From Gammaproteobacteria bacterium (lineage in GTDB: Bacteria; Pseudomonadota; Gammaproteobacteria; Pseudomonadales; Azotimanducaceae): a DNA stretch of 64,000 nt. Positions 37,564 through 48,317 of the stretch are shown here, one piece after another (within the stretch, counting starts at the first letter, position 1; each line of letters starts with the position of its first letter). The position numbers were made by a program, and so were the translations under genes. The notes beneath the pieces were generated by a model. That model worked only from the letters and a program-made list of their open reading frames with translations. It was not told the origin of the DNA and made no database searches. The DNA is taken from the NCBI GenBank assembly GCA_026706385.1, contig JAPOYV010000022.1:1-64000 (forward strand). Direction: 5' to 3'.

Positions 37564-37972
37564 ACGCTCCAGACTCCGGTTCGAAAGGCGCCTGCTCGGA
37601 TTTCGGTTCGAGTCCGAGCCCGCGCAGCATGTCGTCGAGCACGTGATCGGCAAGATAGCGCAGCCAGCCGTCGCCCACCTGCACCGCGACATGCCGGTTG
37701 CCGAGGTGGTAGGCGGCCCGCGCCAACGCCCTGGGGTCGTCCGCATTCACCGTGGAGACGGCTTCCGGACCTGCAACCACGGTCACGACCCGGCCGTCAT
37801 CGGCGGCGAGCAGGTCGCCGTCGCGAAGGCCCAAGCCCCGCGGGAGCAGCAAGGCCACCGCCTCGCCGGATTCCAGCACCGCCCGCTGGCGCGCCTTGCG
37901 GCGGCGCTCGAACGGCAGGACCAGCCGGCCTGTGGGTTCGCCGCGCTCGGCAATGCGGGTGAAACGCTGCAC
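37547..37972 (-). CDS. ureE: Urease accessory protein UreE
   Basis: 141-residue nickel metallochaperone. The N-terminal domain reads [41 protein letters not shown], and the metal-binding core includes [13 protein letters not shown]. The C-terminal tail ends GAYGHAH, with only two histidines, so nickel storage by a His-rich tail is limited compared with Klebsiella UreE. The gene follows ureC by 10 bases and overlaps ureF. Confidence 0.92.
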   Translation of the reverse strand: MQRFTRIAERGEPTGRLVLPFERRRKARQRAVLESGEAVALLLPRGLGLRDGDLLAADDGRVVTVVAGPEAVSTVNADDPRALARAAYHLGNRHVAVQVGDGWLRYLADHVLDDMLRGLGLEPKSEQAPFEPESGAYGHAH

Positions 37973-37982
37973 GATCCGGCCT

Positions 37983-39682
<1,700 letters not shown>

Positions 39683-39686
<4 letters not shown>

Positions 39687-40000
39687 TCCGCGTCCTCCAG
39701 ATCACCCATGATCCGGGCGTTGAACCCGAATACGCGCCGGGCGCCGCCGAAGGCCACCAGGGTCACCGTGCGCCGCTGGCCCGGCTCGAAGCGCACCGCG
39801 GTGCCCGCAGGTATGTCTAGGCGGTAGCCGCGGGCGGTCTCGCGGTCGAACGCCAAGGCCCGGTTTGTCTCGTAGAAATGGTAGTGCGAGCCCACTTGCA
39901 CGGGGCGGTCGCCGGTATTGGCAACGACGATCTCCACCGTCGCCCGACCGACGTTGAGATCGAGCTCGCCCTCGGCGACAAGCGTCTCGCCGGGTGTCAT
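39683..40000 (-). CDS. ureB: Urease beta subunit
   Basis: 105-residue structural subunit of the urease trimer. The start [19 protein letters not shown] and the core [40 protein letters not shown] are diagnostic. The ATG at 40000 overlaps the ureA stop (ATGA); an open frame further upstream is an out-of-frame reading of ureA. Confidence 0.96.
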
Positions 40001-40299
40001 GGAATGGGCTCGTGAACGGTGACGAGCTTGGTGCCGTCCGGGAACGTGGCCTCGACCTGCACCTCGCGGAGCATTTCCGGCACGCCGTCCATGACTTCGT
40101 CGCGACCGAGAATGCGCGCACCCTCGCCCATGAGTTCGGCGACCGTCCTGCCGTCGCGGGCGCCTTCCATGATCGCGGCCGAGATGAGTGCTACGCACTC
40201 CGGATAGTTCAGCTTCACGCCCCGTGCACGCCGTCGTTCGGCCACTTGGGCGGCGACGAAGACGAGGAGCTTGTCCTTCTCGCGGGGGGTGAGGTTCAC
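39997..40299 (-). CDS. ureA: Urease gamma subunit
   Basis: 100-residue subunit with [40 protein letters not shown] and the typical [13 protein letters not shown] ending. Translation starts at GTG 40299. A 42-base gap separates it from ureD, the largest break between adjacent ure genes. Confidence 0.97.
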   Translation of the reverse strand: MNLTPREKDKLLVFVAAQVAERRRARGVKLNYPECVALISAAIMEGARDGRTVAELMGEGARILGRDEVMDGVPEMLREVQVEATFPDGTKLVTVHEPIP

Positions 40300-40341
40300 G
40301 GGGTCACCATTATGTTGAGGGGGTTATTGGCCCGCAAGCCG

Positions 40342-41220
40342 TCATGTCGCCCACACCCGCGGCGGCGACGGCGCGAGGCCCGAGACCGTTCGCCGCAAGC
40401 CTTCCCATACGCGCGTGAGGAGCCTGCGAGCACGCTCGACATCGCCCGCCAACGTGCGTACGACGAGCAGGTCGTCCAACAACGTTGCCCCGGTCGCCGG
40501 GCAATCGCCGATCAGGTTGCGCGCGCGTTCCAAGGTATCCGCATCCGCCGGATAGGCGTAATAGCTCGCGAGCGTCCGATTGCCGCCGAGTCCCCAGTGC
40601 GCGCTTAGAACGGGCACTGACTGGCCGGCAGCCCGGTCCCAAACCTGGCGTTCGACCAGGCGATGCTCCTCCCCGACGTCGATGCATGTTTCTAGGCGCA
40701 CGGCACCCGCCTCGTAGTCGTCGTCCGAGGCGGGCCGTCCCAAGGTCACGATGTCCCAACCGCCGAATCGCGCGTCGCGCGCCAGCCGGACGTGGGTTCG
40801 TGCGTGAAAGCGGCTGCCGCCGAAGAGGATCGTCTCCTGGGGCAGCCATTCGAGTCCGGCCCCTGGGCCCACGTCGAGACACTGCGTCACCGAACTCTCG
40901 AGCGGACCGCGGTAGACCTTGGTTGCGGCCGGCGTCGTCACCAGCGCGGCGCCGCCGGAGCGCACCTCGATGCTCGCCTCGATGCGGTCGTCGCGCGCGA
41001 GGCCGCCGGGGGGATGCAGGAGGTACACGTGGCAGGCGCCGTCGCCGGGATGGAACGGCCGCTGCACCGCTACCGGGCCTGCCTGCTGACGACGCGCTAG
41101 GACGGTCCGACCGTCGCGACGCTCGAATACCAGCTGCAGTCGGCCTTGCCAGGCCGGGGAGCGTCCGGACCGCGAAGCGGCCGGCAGGGGCATTGCCCCT
41201 CGCAACAAGGGTGCCGTCAT
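40342..41220 (-). CDS. ureD: Urease accessory protein UreD
   Basis: 292-residue scaffold of the nickel-insertion complex. The segments HPPGGLARDDRIEASIEV, ALVTTPAATKVYRG and LEWLPQETILFGGSRFHARTHVRLA are strong UreD marks. The ATG at 41220 overlaps the urtE stop (ATGA), so the transporter and enzyme halves of the operon are translationally linked here. Confidence 0.94.
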   Translation of the reverse strand: MTAPLLRGAMPLPAASRSGRSPAWQGRLQLVFERRDGRTVLARRQQAGPVAVQRPFHPGDGACHVYLLHPPGGLARDDRIEASIEVRSGGAALVTTPAATKVYRGPLESSVTQCLDVGPGAGLEWLPQETILFGGSRFHARTHVRLARDARFGGWDIVTLGRPASDDDYEAGAVRLETCIDVGEEHRLVERQVWDRAAGQSVPVLSAHWGLGGNRTLASYYAYPADADTLERARNLIGDCPATGATLLDDLLVVRTLAGDVERARRLLTRVWEGLRRTVSGLAPSPPRVWAT

Positions 41221-41912
41221 ACCGTGAGGTGCTCCTCGATCAACGCATCGGTCAACGCCGCGAGCGGACCTTCTGCCATGATCGATCCCTTGGTCATGAT
41301 CGCGAACCGATCCGCCACGCGGCGCACGAACGGCAGTTTCTGCTCGACGAGCAGCACGGTCATGCCGAGTTCGCGGTTCAGGCGCACGACGACGTCGCCG
41401 ATCTGCTGGACGACGTTCGGCTGAATGCCCTCCGTGGGTTCGTCGAGAATGAGGAACTTCGGTCGCAAGACCAGCGCCCGGCCGATCGCGAGTTGCTGCT
41501 GCTGGCCGCCCGACAGGTCACCGCCGCGACGGGATCGCATGTCGTCGAGCACGGGAAAGAGCTCGTAGACCTCGCGCGGAATCTCCCGCTCCGACCGCGG
41601 CAACGCGCCCAAGCCCACGGCCAGGTTCTCTTCCACCGTCAGCAACGGGAAGATCATCCGTCCCTGGGGCACGTAGCCCATCCCCAGTTGGGCACGGCGT
41701 TCTGCCGCCATCGTAAGGAGGTCCGCGCCCGCAAAGCGGATCGAGCCGGTGTCGACCGGCAGCAGTCCCATGAGGCATTTCAGCAACGTCGTCTTGCCAA
41801 CGCCGTTGCGACCCATGACGCAGAGACACGCCCCGTCGGGGATCGTGAACGCGACGTCCCACAACGTGCGGCTCTCGCCATAGGACTGGTTGAGGCCCTC
41901 GACTTCGAGCAC
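41217..41912 (-). CDS. urtE: Urea ABC transporter ATPase UrtE
   Basis: 231-residue ATPase of the branched-chain-amino-acid-like (HAAT) class. Walker A is GRNGVGKTT at 34-42, the ABC signature is LSGGQQQQLAIGRAL, and Walker B is LILDEPTEGIQPNVV. TEGIQPN is typical of UrtE. It pairs with UrtD to power urea uptake and lies 3 bases downstream of urtD. Confidence 0.93.
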   Translation of the reverse strand: MLEVEGLNQSYGESRTLWDVAFTIPDGACLCVMGRNGVGKTTLLKCLMGLLPVDTGSIRFAGADLLTMAAERRAQLGMGYVPQGRMIFPLLTVEENLAVGLGALPRSEREIPREVYELFPVLDDMRSRRGGDLSGGQQQQLAIGRALVLRPKFLILDEPTEGIQPNVVQQIGDVVVRLNRELGMTVLLVEQKLPFVRRVADRFAIMTKGSIMAEGPLAALTDALIEEHLTV

Positions 41913-41915
41913 GGG

Positions 41916-42785
41916 TCAAGCGTCCACGCCGAGGTAGACCTCGCGCACCCGCTCGTCATCCTGTACCGAATCGAACGGCCCCTCGCACAGGACGCGGCCC
42001 TCGTGGAGGACGGTGACCCGTTTCGCGATCGAGCGCACGAACTCCATGTCGTGCTCGACGACGATCACCGAGTGGTCGCCGGCGAGGCGGGTGAGCAGCT
42101 CCGCGGTCAGTTCCGATTCACGCCGCGTCATGCCGGCTACGGGTTCGTCGACCAGCAGGACGAGCGGGTTCTGCATCAGCAGCATGCCGATTTCGAGCCA
42201 CTGCTTCTGGCCGTGGGAGAGCGTCCCGGCGCGCTGATCGCCGTGGTCGATCAGGCCGATGGTGGCCAGGGTGGCGTCGATGCGATCCCGCTCGTCGCCC
42301 TTGAGCCGCGCCTTCAGGGTGGGCCAGACGCGCTTGTCCGCGGACATCGCCAGTTCCAGGTTCTCGAACGCCGTGTGGTTCTCGAACACGGTCGGCTTCT
42401 GGAACTTGCGGCCAATGCCCAGGGCCGCGATCTCGGGCTCCGACAACCGCGTCAGGTCGAGGCGCTGGCCGTAGAAGGCGGCACCGATGTCGGGGCGTGT
42501 CTTTCCCGTGATGACGTCCATCATCGTGGTCTTGCCCGCGCCGTTGGGCCCGATGACGCAGCGCAGCTCGCCGATCTCGACGTAGAGCGTCAGCGCATCG
42601 AGCGCCTTGAAGCCGTCGAAGCTCACCGTGACGTCCTCGAGGTAGAGGATGTAGCCGTGGTCCGCAGCCAGCAGTTCGTCGCGCGTCGGCTTCTCGATCA
42701 GGAAGTCCCAGACGCGGTCGCGTTCCAACATCTGCCACCGGGCGCGCAGTCGCGGCGGTGGGCGCGTGCTCGGTAGTTCAGGCAT
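41916..42785 (-). CDS. urtD: Urea ABC transporter ATPase UrtD
   Basis: 289-residue ATPase with an N-terminal extension of about 45 residues before the nucleotide domain. Walker A is GPNGAGKTT at 79-87, the signature is LSHGQKQWLEIGMLLMQNP, and Walker B is LLVDEPVAGMTRRE. KQWLEIGMLL and VAGMT are characteristic of UrtD. It starts at ATG 42785, overlapping the end of urtC by 8 bases; an earlier in-frame ATG at 42830 lies inside urtC. Confidence 0.93.
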   Translation of the reverse strand: MPELPSTRPPPRLRARWQMLERDRVWDFLIEKPTRDELLAADHGYILYLEDVTVSFDGFKALDALTLYVEIGELRCVIGPNGAGKTTMMDVITGKTRPDIGAAFYGQRLDLTRLSEPEIAALGIGRKFQKPTVFENHTAFENLELAMSADKRVWPTLKARLKGDERDRIDATLATIGLIDHGDQRAGTLSHGQKQWLEIGMLLMQNPLVLLVDEPVAGMTRRESELTAELLTRLAGDHSVIVVEHDMEFVRSIAKRVTVLHEGRVLCEGPFDSVQDDERVREVYLGVDA

Positions 42786-43878
42786 GGGCGAGGTCCCGGC
42801 GGGATTGCTGGCGACGACGCCAAAGGCCAACGATGCCCTTCGGCAGCACCAGTGTGACGAGCACGAACAGGGCCCCGAGGGCGAACAGCCACACCTCCGG
42901 CAGCGTCCCCGTCAAAACGGTCTTGGCGTAGTTGACCACCGCCGCGCCGAGAGCCGCCCCGTACAGCGTCCCCCGACCGCCCACCGCCACCCAGACCACC
43001 AGTTCGATGGAGTTGAGCGGCTGGAACTCGCTCGGGTTGATGATCCCCACCTGCGGCACGTACAGGGCGCCCGCGATCCCGGCGAGCACCGCGGAAGCGG
43101 TGAACACGGCCAACTGGAACCGTTCGACGCGGTAGCCGATGAAGCGCGTCCGGTCCTCGGCGTCTCGCATCGCCGTCATCACGCGACCCAGCTTCGACGT
43201 CACCACCAGCCGGCAGAAGAGATACGCCAGCGCCAACGCCAGCGCGGAGACGACGAACAGGACGGCGCGGGTCGAGTCGGCCTGCAGGCTGGCGCCCAGG
43301 ATGTCCTTGAAGTCGGTCAAGCCGTTGTTGCCGCCAAAGCCCATCTCGTTGCGGAAGAACGCCAGCATCAGCGCGTAGGTCAACGCCTGGGTCATGATCG
43401 AGAGGTAGACGCCTGTCACGCGGGAGCGAAACGCAAGCCAGCCGAAAACGAACGCGAGCAGACCCGGCACCAGCGCCACCATGATCATGGCGAACCAGAA
43501 CTGATCGAATCCGTACCAGTACCAGGGCAGCGCGTCCCAGTTCAGGAACACCATGAAGTCCGGCAGTTCCGGATGGCCGTAGACACCGCGGTCGCCGATC
43601 TGCCGCATCAGGTACATCCCCATGGCGTAACCGCCCAGGGCAAAGAACGCGCCGTGGCCCAGGCTCAGGATGCCGCAATAGCCCCAGACCAAGTCGAGCG
43701 CGACCGCGAGCATCGCATAGCAGAGGTACTTGCCGAGCAACGTCACGGTGTAGGTCGAGACGTGGAACACCGAATCCGGAGGGACCGCCAGGTTGGCCAC
43801 CGGCACCACGACGGCGAGCACTCCGAGCACGGCGAGCAGGATCCAGCCGCCGCGCTCGTGGTTGAGTAGCCGCGCCAT
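42778..43878 (-). CDS. urtC: Urea ABC transporter permease UrtC
   Basis: 366-residue inner-membrane permease with about ten helices. LDLVWGYCGILSLGHGAFFALGGYAMGMYLM and VWVAVGGRGTLYGAALGAAVVNYAKT are marks of LivM/UrtC permeases. The ATG at 43878 is preceded by AAAGGTG; GTG and TTG codons 3 and 6 bases upstream are alternatives. It follows urtB with an 8-base gap. Confidence 0.93.
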   Translation of the reverse strand: MARLLNHERGGWILLAVLGVLAVVVPVANLAVPPDSVFHVSTYTVTLLGKYLCYAMLAVALDLVWGYCGILSLGHGAFFALGGYAMGMYLMRQIGDRGVYGHPELPDFMVFLNWDALPWYWYGFDQFWFAMIMVALVPGLLAFVFGWLAFRSRVTGVYLSIMTQALTYALMLAFFRNEMGFGGNNGLTDFKDILGASLQADSTRAVLFVVSALALALAYLFCRLVVTSKLGRVMTAMRDAEDRTRFIGYRVERFQLAVFTASAVLAGIAGALYVPQVGIINPSEFQPLNSIELVVWVAVGGRGTLYGAALGAAVVNYAKTVLTGTLPEVWLFALGALFVLVTLVLPKGIVGLWRRRQQSRRDLAHA

Positions 43879-43886
43879 CAACACCT

Positions 43887-45548
43887 TTAGGCCTCCGCCG
43901 CGCGGCCTTTCTGCGGGAACAACCCGCGCGGGCGCTTCTGGATGAAGAGGATAATGAACACCAGGACGACGATCTTGGCCACCACGGCGCCCGTCACCGG
44001 CTCCAGGAATTTGTTGACGACGCCCAAGGACAGACCGGCGACCAGCGTGCCCCAGAGGTTGCCGACGCCGCCGAAGACCACGACCAGGAACGAGTCCACG
44101 ATGTAGCCCTGGCCGAGATTGGGACCGACGTTGGTCAATTGCGACAGGGCCACGCCCGCCACGCCCGCGATCCCCGCGCCGAGGCCGAAGGTCAGCGCAT
44201 CGACGCGCGCGCTGCGGATTCCCATGGCCCGTGCCATCGACCGGTTCTGCATCGTGGCCCGGACCTCGAGCCCGAGCCGCGTACGTTGCAGGATGACCAG
44301 CAGGGCGACGAAGACCAGGCCCGCGAAGATCAGCGTGTAGAGCCGGTTGTAGGTGAAGGACAATCCCGTGACGATCTCCCAGGAACCGCTCATCCACTGC
44401 GGGGTCGCCACGGCCCGGTTGAGCGGAGAGAAGATCGACCGCACGGCCTGCTGCAGGATCAGGCTCACGCCGAAGGTGGCCAGGAGTGTTTCCAGCGGCC
44501 GGCCGTAGAGGAAACGGATGATGCCCCGTTCGATCCCGATGCCGACGAGGCCCGAGACCAGGAACGCCGCCGGGATGGCGACGATGATGGAGTACTCGAG
44601 CGCCCCGGGCATCAGCGTCTGCACGACGTACGTCGTGTACGCGCCGAGCATGATGAGTTCGCCGTGCGCCATGTTGATGACGCCCATCACGCCGAACGTG
44701 ATCGACAGGCCGATGGCCGCGAGAACGAGTATCGAACCCAGGCTCAGGCCGAACAGGATGGTCTCGACGGTCTGGAATCTCGCCACCGTGCGTTCGATCG
44801 CCGCGAGCGCGTCCTTCGCCGCGTCTCGGACGGCTTCGCTGTGGACCGGGCCGCTATCGGCGTCATCGCTGGCAAGCGCCGTCAGCTTCATGCGTACGGT
44901 GCCGTCCAGGTTGCCGTGCGAAGCGGCTATGGCGGCGAGGCGGGTTGCCTCGTCCGGCGAGTCGAGGTCGAAGACCGTCAGCGCCGTGGCGATGGCGTCG
45001 CGTACGTCGCCCTCGGTCTCAACGGCCAGGCGTTCACGTAGCAGCGGACCCAAATCGGGGTCCGCCGCGTCCGCCACGGCGCGGACAGCGGTTATCCGGT
45101 TGTTCGCATCCTCATCGCGCAGGCGCAGTCCGGCGACGAGACCCCGCAGGTAGCGCCTGAGGGCGTTGTTGACGGTGACGCGGCGCGCACCCCGGCGACC
45201 CGTCTCGCCGAGATCCTCGTCCGTGACCGCGTCGCGCAAGGCATAGCCCGCCCTGGGGCCGGCTGCTTCGTCCACCAGCGTGGCGATCACCAATCGGCCC
45301 GAACCCCGCTCCGTGAACAGTTCCCCGGCGAGTAAGGCCTCGAGCACCACCGCCGCACGCGGGTCGTCGATGCCGGCGAGTTCGGTCGCGGCAGCCCGCT
45401 TGTCGTCGAAGGACCGGGTGTTTAGGGCGTCGACCGCCGCCTGCACGCCGGCGTTTTCCGCTGCGAACGCGGCCGTGGCGGACACACAGAAAAAAGCCGG
45501 CGCGACGACCAGAAGTCGCAGCGCCGGCAGGAGACGGCGTACGCGCAT
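43887..45548 (-). CDS. urtB: Urea ABC transporter permease UrtB
   Basis: 553-residue permease. The first ~260 residues form a signal-peptide-led, helical periplasmic region seen in proteobacterial UrtB. The membrane part follows, with ITFGVMGVINMAHGELIMLGAYTTY, LLATFGVSLILQQAVRSIF and VVVFGGVGNLWGTLVAGLSLGVVNKFLEP. It pairs with UrtC. A 51-base gap holding two small hairpins separates it from urtA. Confidence 0.93.
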   Translation of the reverse strand: MRVRRLLPALRLLVVAPAFFCVSATAAFAAENAGVQAAVDALNTRSFDDKRAAATELAGIDDPRAAVVLEALLAGELFTERGSGRLVIATLVDEAAGPRAGYALRDAVTDEDLGETGRRGARRVTVNNALRRYLRGLVAGLRLRDEDANNRITAVRAVADAADPDLGPLLRERLAVETEGDVRDAIATALTVFDLDSPDEATRLAAIAASHGNLDGTVRMKLTALASDDADSGPVHSEAVRDAAKDALAAIERTVARFQTVETILFGLSLGSILVLAAIGLSITFGVMGVINMAHGELIMLGAYTTYVVQTLMPGALEYSIIVAIPAAFLVSGLVGIGIERGIIRFLYGRPLETLLATFGVSLILQQAVRSIFSPLNRAVATPQWMSGSWEIVTGLSFTYNRLYTLIFAGLVFVALLVILQRTRLGLEVRATMQNRSMARAMGIRSARVDALTFGLGAGIAGVAGVALSQLTNVGPNLGQGYIVDSFLVVVFGGVGNLWGTLVAGLSLGVVNKFLEPVTGAVVAKIVVLVFIILFIQKRPRGLFPQKGRAAEA

Positions 45549-45562
45549 CGCCAGGCCCGCTT

Positions 45563-45594
45563 GGTCTTTAGACCCGGGCGCGTCGCTGCGCGCC
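45563..45594 (-). promoter_or_regulatory. Paired hairpins between urtA and urtB
   Basis: The gap after urtA contains a 6-bp GC stem (GGCGCG 45577-45582 with CGCGCC 45589-45594) and a 5-bp stem (GGTCT/AGACC, 45563-45574). No T-run follows, so these are not a strong terminator. By analogy with other ABC operons they could protect the binding-protein message and let urtA be expressed above the membrane parts. Confidence 0.4.
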
Positions 45595-45599
45595 GGAGC

Positions 45600-46901
45600 C
45601 TACTCGTAGTTCTGCCCGGAGCATTCCTTGGTCTTGGTGTTGTAGTTGCCGCACTTGAGCTCCACCCAATCCGCTTCGATGTCCATGGAACCGGGCAGGA
45701 AGTCCGACCACGCGTCACCGGGCACGAGGTCCGGCGTTTCCCAGACGATATCAAACTGGCCGTCGTCCTGGATTTCGCCGATGAGCACGGGCTTGGTGAT
45801 GTGGTGGTTCGCCAGCATCGTCGCCGTGCCGCCGGAGAGGTTCGGCACGGTCACGCCGATGATGGCGTCCTGGACCGCGGCCGGGTCCGTGGTGCCAGCC
45901 TTCTCCACCGCCTCGACCCACATCTTGAAGCCGATGTAGTGGGCTTCCATCGGGTCGTTGGTCACCCGGTCCTCGTCGTCGATGAAGGCGAGCCACTCGT
46001 CGATGAAGTCGTCGTTCACGTCCGCGGCGACGCTCATGAAGTAGTTCCACGCGGCCAGGTGGCCGACGAGCGGGCCGGTGTCGATGCCCGACAGTTCCTC
46101 TTCGCCAACCGAAAAGGCGATCACGGGAATGTCCTCCGCCGCTATGCCCTGGTTGCCGAGCTCCTTGTAGAAAGGCACGTTGGCGTCGCCGTTGATGGTG
46201 GATACCACGGCCGTCTTCTTGCCCGCCGAGCCGAATTTCTTGATGTCCGAGACGATCGACTGCCAGTCGGAATGACCGAACGGCGTGTAGTTGATCATGA
46301 TGTCCTCGTCCGCCACGCCCTTGGCCTTGAGGTAGGCCTCCAGGATCTTGTTCGTGGTGCGCGGATAGACGTAGTCCGTTCCGGCGAGCACCCAGCGCTC
46401 GGCGCCGAGTTCGTTCATGAGGTAGTCCACGGCGGGGATGGCCTGCTGGTTCGGCGCGGCGCCGGTATAGAAGACGTTCTTCGAGGACTCTTCGCCCTCG
46501 TACTGCACGGGGTAGAACAAGAGCCCATTCAGCTCCTCGAAAACCGGGAGCACGGACTTGCGCGACACCGAGGTCCAGCAGCCGAACACGACCGCCACCT
46601 GTTGCAGGTCGAGCAGTTCGCGCGCCTTTTCGGCGAACAGCGGCCAGTTCGACGCCGGATCGACGACGACCGCCTCGAGCTGCTTGCCGAGCAGGCCGCC
46701 CGCTGCATTCTGCTCCTCGATGAGCATCAGGACGGTGTCCTTGAGCGTCGTTTCGCTGATCGCCATCGTGCCCGAGAGCGAGTGCAGAACACCGACCTTG
46801 ATGGTGTCCTCGTCCTGCGCCGCGGCGTTGAAGGCAGCGAGGGTCGCCACGGCCGCGGCCGCGACGACGAGTGCTTTTGAAAGGTGGATGATTGATCTCA
46901 T
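45600..46901 (-). CDS. urtA: Urea ABC transporter substrate-binding protein UrtA
   Basis: 433-residue periplasmic binding protein of the LivJ class. A signal peptide (about 1-28, ending AFNAAAQ) is followed by TIKVGVLHSLSGTMAISETTLKD, FGCWTSVSRKSVLPVFEELNGLLFYPVQYEGEESS and YTGAAPNQQAIPAVDYL, all diagnostic of UrtA/FmdD. It begins 23 bases after the stop of the porin gene, which implies co-transcription with it. Confidence 0.95.
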   Translation of the reverse strand: MRSIIHLSKALVVAAAAVATLAAFNAAAQDEDTIKVGVLHSLSGTMAISETTLKDTVLMLIEEQNAAGGLLGKQLEAVVVDPASNWPLFAEKARELLDLQQVAVVFGCWTSVSRKSVLPVFEELNGLLFYPVQYEGEESSKNVFYTGAAPNQQAIPAVDYLMNELGAERWVLAGTDYVYPRTTNKILEAYLKAKGVADEDIMINYTPFGHSDWQSIVSDIKKFGSAGKKTAVVSTINGDANVPFYKELGNQGIAAEDIPVIAFSVGEEELSGIDTGPLVGHLAAWNYFMSVAADVNDDFIDEWLAFIDDEDRVTNDPMEAHYIGFKMWVEAVEKAGTTDPAAVQDAIIGVTVPNLSGGTATMLANHHITKPVLIGEIQDDGQFDIVWETPDLVPGDAWSDFLPGSMDIEADWVELKCGNYNTKTKECSGQNYE

Positions 46902-46924
46902 ATCCGCAATATCTCCGTTGAGTT

Positions 46925-48079
46925 TTAGATCTGGACTTGGACGCCAAAGCCGAAGCGCGTCTCGTCCGTGCCCGGTGCGCCGGTCAGGTTGGCGTCCCCG
47001 TCGGTGACGTGGACGTTCAGGCGCAGGTTGTGCCCGTTGATGATGTAGTTGACGCCGTATTCGGTGAGCTCGCTGTCGCCGATGGCGGCATCGGACGGCT
47101 CGTTCGATGTGTACCGGAAGTACGGCTGTACGCGGCCGATGCCGGCTTCCCCCGGGAACAGGTAGGCCGCCGTGAAGAACCAGGCGCTGCCGTCGAAGAG
47201 GCAGAAGCAGTCGCTGCCGGTCGTCGGCGGCGGCGCATCGAAGGACTTGTGCTCGGCCTCAAGCGTGATGGCGCTGCCGTTGTCGAACGGCTTCTCGAGC
47301 AAGGCATCGACGATCAATGCGCTGAAGTTCTGCGGCGATGCCGACGTACCCGTACCGTCCGACTGGCTCTGGAACGACACGCCGACCGTGAACACGTCGC
47401 CCCCGCCGCCGTAGTACGTGCTGCTCGTGTAATAGGCGGGGTTGGCCTCCATGCTCAGGAAATTGAACGCGACCCGTGCCGCGAAAAGACTGTTGCCGTC
47501 TTGGTTGGGTCCGCCGTCGACACCGTCGAAGAGGCCAGCCGCATATTGGAGTTTGCCCGCAGTCCCCCAGACGGTGACGCCATCGTCCCTTCCCAAGAGG
47601 CCGGCCTGGCCGAGTTGATCGGATGGCAAGAGCGGTACGGTGTATTGGTTCCAGGACAGCCCGTAGTACGGGCCGTTCAGCTCGATCCGGTCGGCGGGGG
47701 TCAGCATGCGACCGATCCAGATGTTGAATTCCGGGCTGAACTCGAACTGCGCGATCGCGTCGAGCACGTCGATGTCGCCAGCGGCGCCCACCGGGTCACC
47801 GGCATCCTGCCCGAAGACGCAGCTTTCGCATTCCGTGTTAAAGGTGAACTTGACGTTCTCGTGGATCTGCCCGTTGACGTACAGGCGCACACTCTGAAGG
47901 CTGTGATCCGAGCCGGCGTCCGAACGGCCATAGCCCGCCCGCATCCCGGCGCCGAAACTGACGGAGTGGTGCTCGCCCACCTCGATTGTGCCGCCGGCGT
48001 TGGCCATCGGTGCGCCGGCAAGCAACACCCCGGCACAGGCGACGGCCATGAGTCCACGCCTTGGATCACCTAGATTCAT
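46925..48079 (-). CDS. Outer-membrane porin heading the urea operon
   Basis: Exported beta-barrel protein of about 384 residues. A signal peptide ends near PMANA; the rest alternates short polar and aromatic strands, with NIWIGRMLTPADRIELNGPYYGLSWNQY, and ends FGFGVQVQI, a typical barrel terminus. It resembles phosphate-selective porin O/P-type proteins. Of two in-frame ATGs, 48085 and 48079, the second has a GAGG site at better spacing (7 bases). Its place 23 bases before urtA suggests that it admits urea or short amides, a role described for FmdC of Methylophilus; that function here is inference. Confidence 0.78.
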   Translation of the reverse strand: MNLGDPRRGLMAVACAGVLLAGAPMANAGGTIEVGEHHSVSFGAGMRAGYGRSDAGSDHSLQSVRLYVNGQIHENVKFTFNTECESCVFGQDAGDPVGAAGDIDVLDAIAQFEFSPEFNIWIGRMLTPADRIELNGPYYGLSWNQYTVPLLPSDQLGQAGLLGRDDGVTVWGTAGKLQYAAGLFDGVDGGPNQDGNSLFAARVAFNFLSMEANPAYYTSSTYYGGGGDVFTVGVSFQSQSDGTGTSASPQNFSALIVDALLEKPFDNGSAITLEAEHKSFDAPPPTTGSDCFCLFDGSAWFFTAAYLFPGEAGIGRVQPYFRYTSNEPSDAAIGDSELTEYGVNYIINGHNLRLNVHVTDGDANLTGAPGTDETRFGFGVQVQI

Positions 48080-48134
48080 GTGCATACCTCGTGTGTTCGT
48101 GATCGACCGCGTCGCGGGCAATGGCACCGGACTA

Positions 48135-48150
48135 GGCAATCGCCGTGCCA
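48135..48150 (-). promoter_or_regulatory. Sigma-54 (RpoN) promoter of the porin-urt-ure operon
   Basis: On the minus strand the sequence is TGGCACGGCGATTGCC, against the consensus TGGCACG-N4-TTGCW. Only the last base differs, and the GG and GC elements have the required 10-base spacing. Transcription would start near 48124, leaving a leader of about 40 bases that contains the ribosome-binding site. Two NtrC-like sites lie upstream. Confidence 0.75.
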
Positions 48151-48203
48151 ATGCCGGCTCGGGGCGTTTCGTCCCACGAAAGCGCACCAGACAAAGCGGG
48201 ATT

Positions 48204-48220
48204 TGCACTGATGCGGTGCC
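48204..48220. promoter_or_regulatory. NtrC-like binding site, proximal
   Basis: TGCACTGATGCGGTGCC matches the NtrC dyad TGCAC-N7-GTGCA at nine of the ten arm bases. Its centre is about 88 bases upstream of the predicted sigma-54 start, a normal enhancer distance. Confidence 0.6.
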
Positions 48221-48223
48221 GGG

Positions 48224-48240
48224 CGCACCGAATCCGTGCA
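48224..48240. promoter_or_regulatory. NtrC-like binding site, distal
   Basis: CGCACCGAATCCGTGCA matches TGCAC-N7-GTGCA at nine of ten arm bases. Its centre is 20 bases from the proximal site, close to two helical turns, which would allow cooperative binding of NtrC dimers. Confidence 0.6.
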
Positions 48241-48317
48241 TCGTTCGCGTCTGTCTGGGCCACTCCGTCCCGGAACAGGGCATATACTTTTCCGCTCACG
48301 CGCGAGAGGAACTCGTA

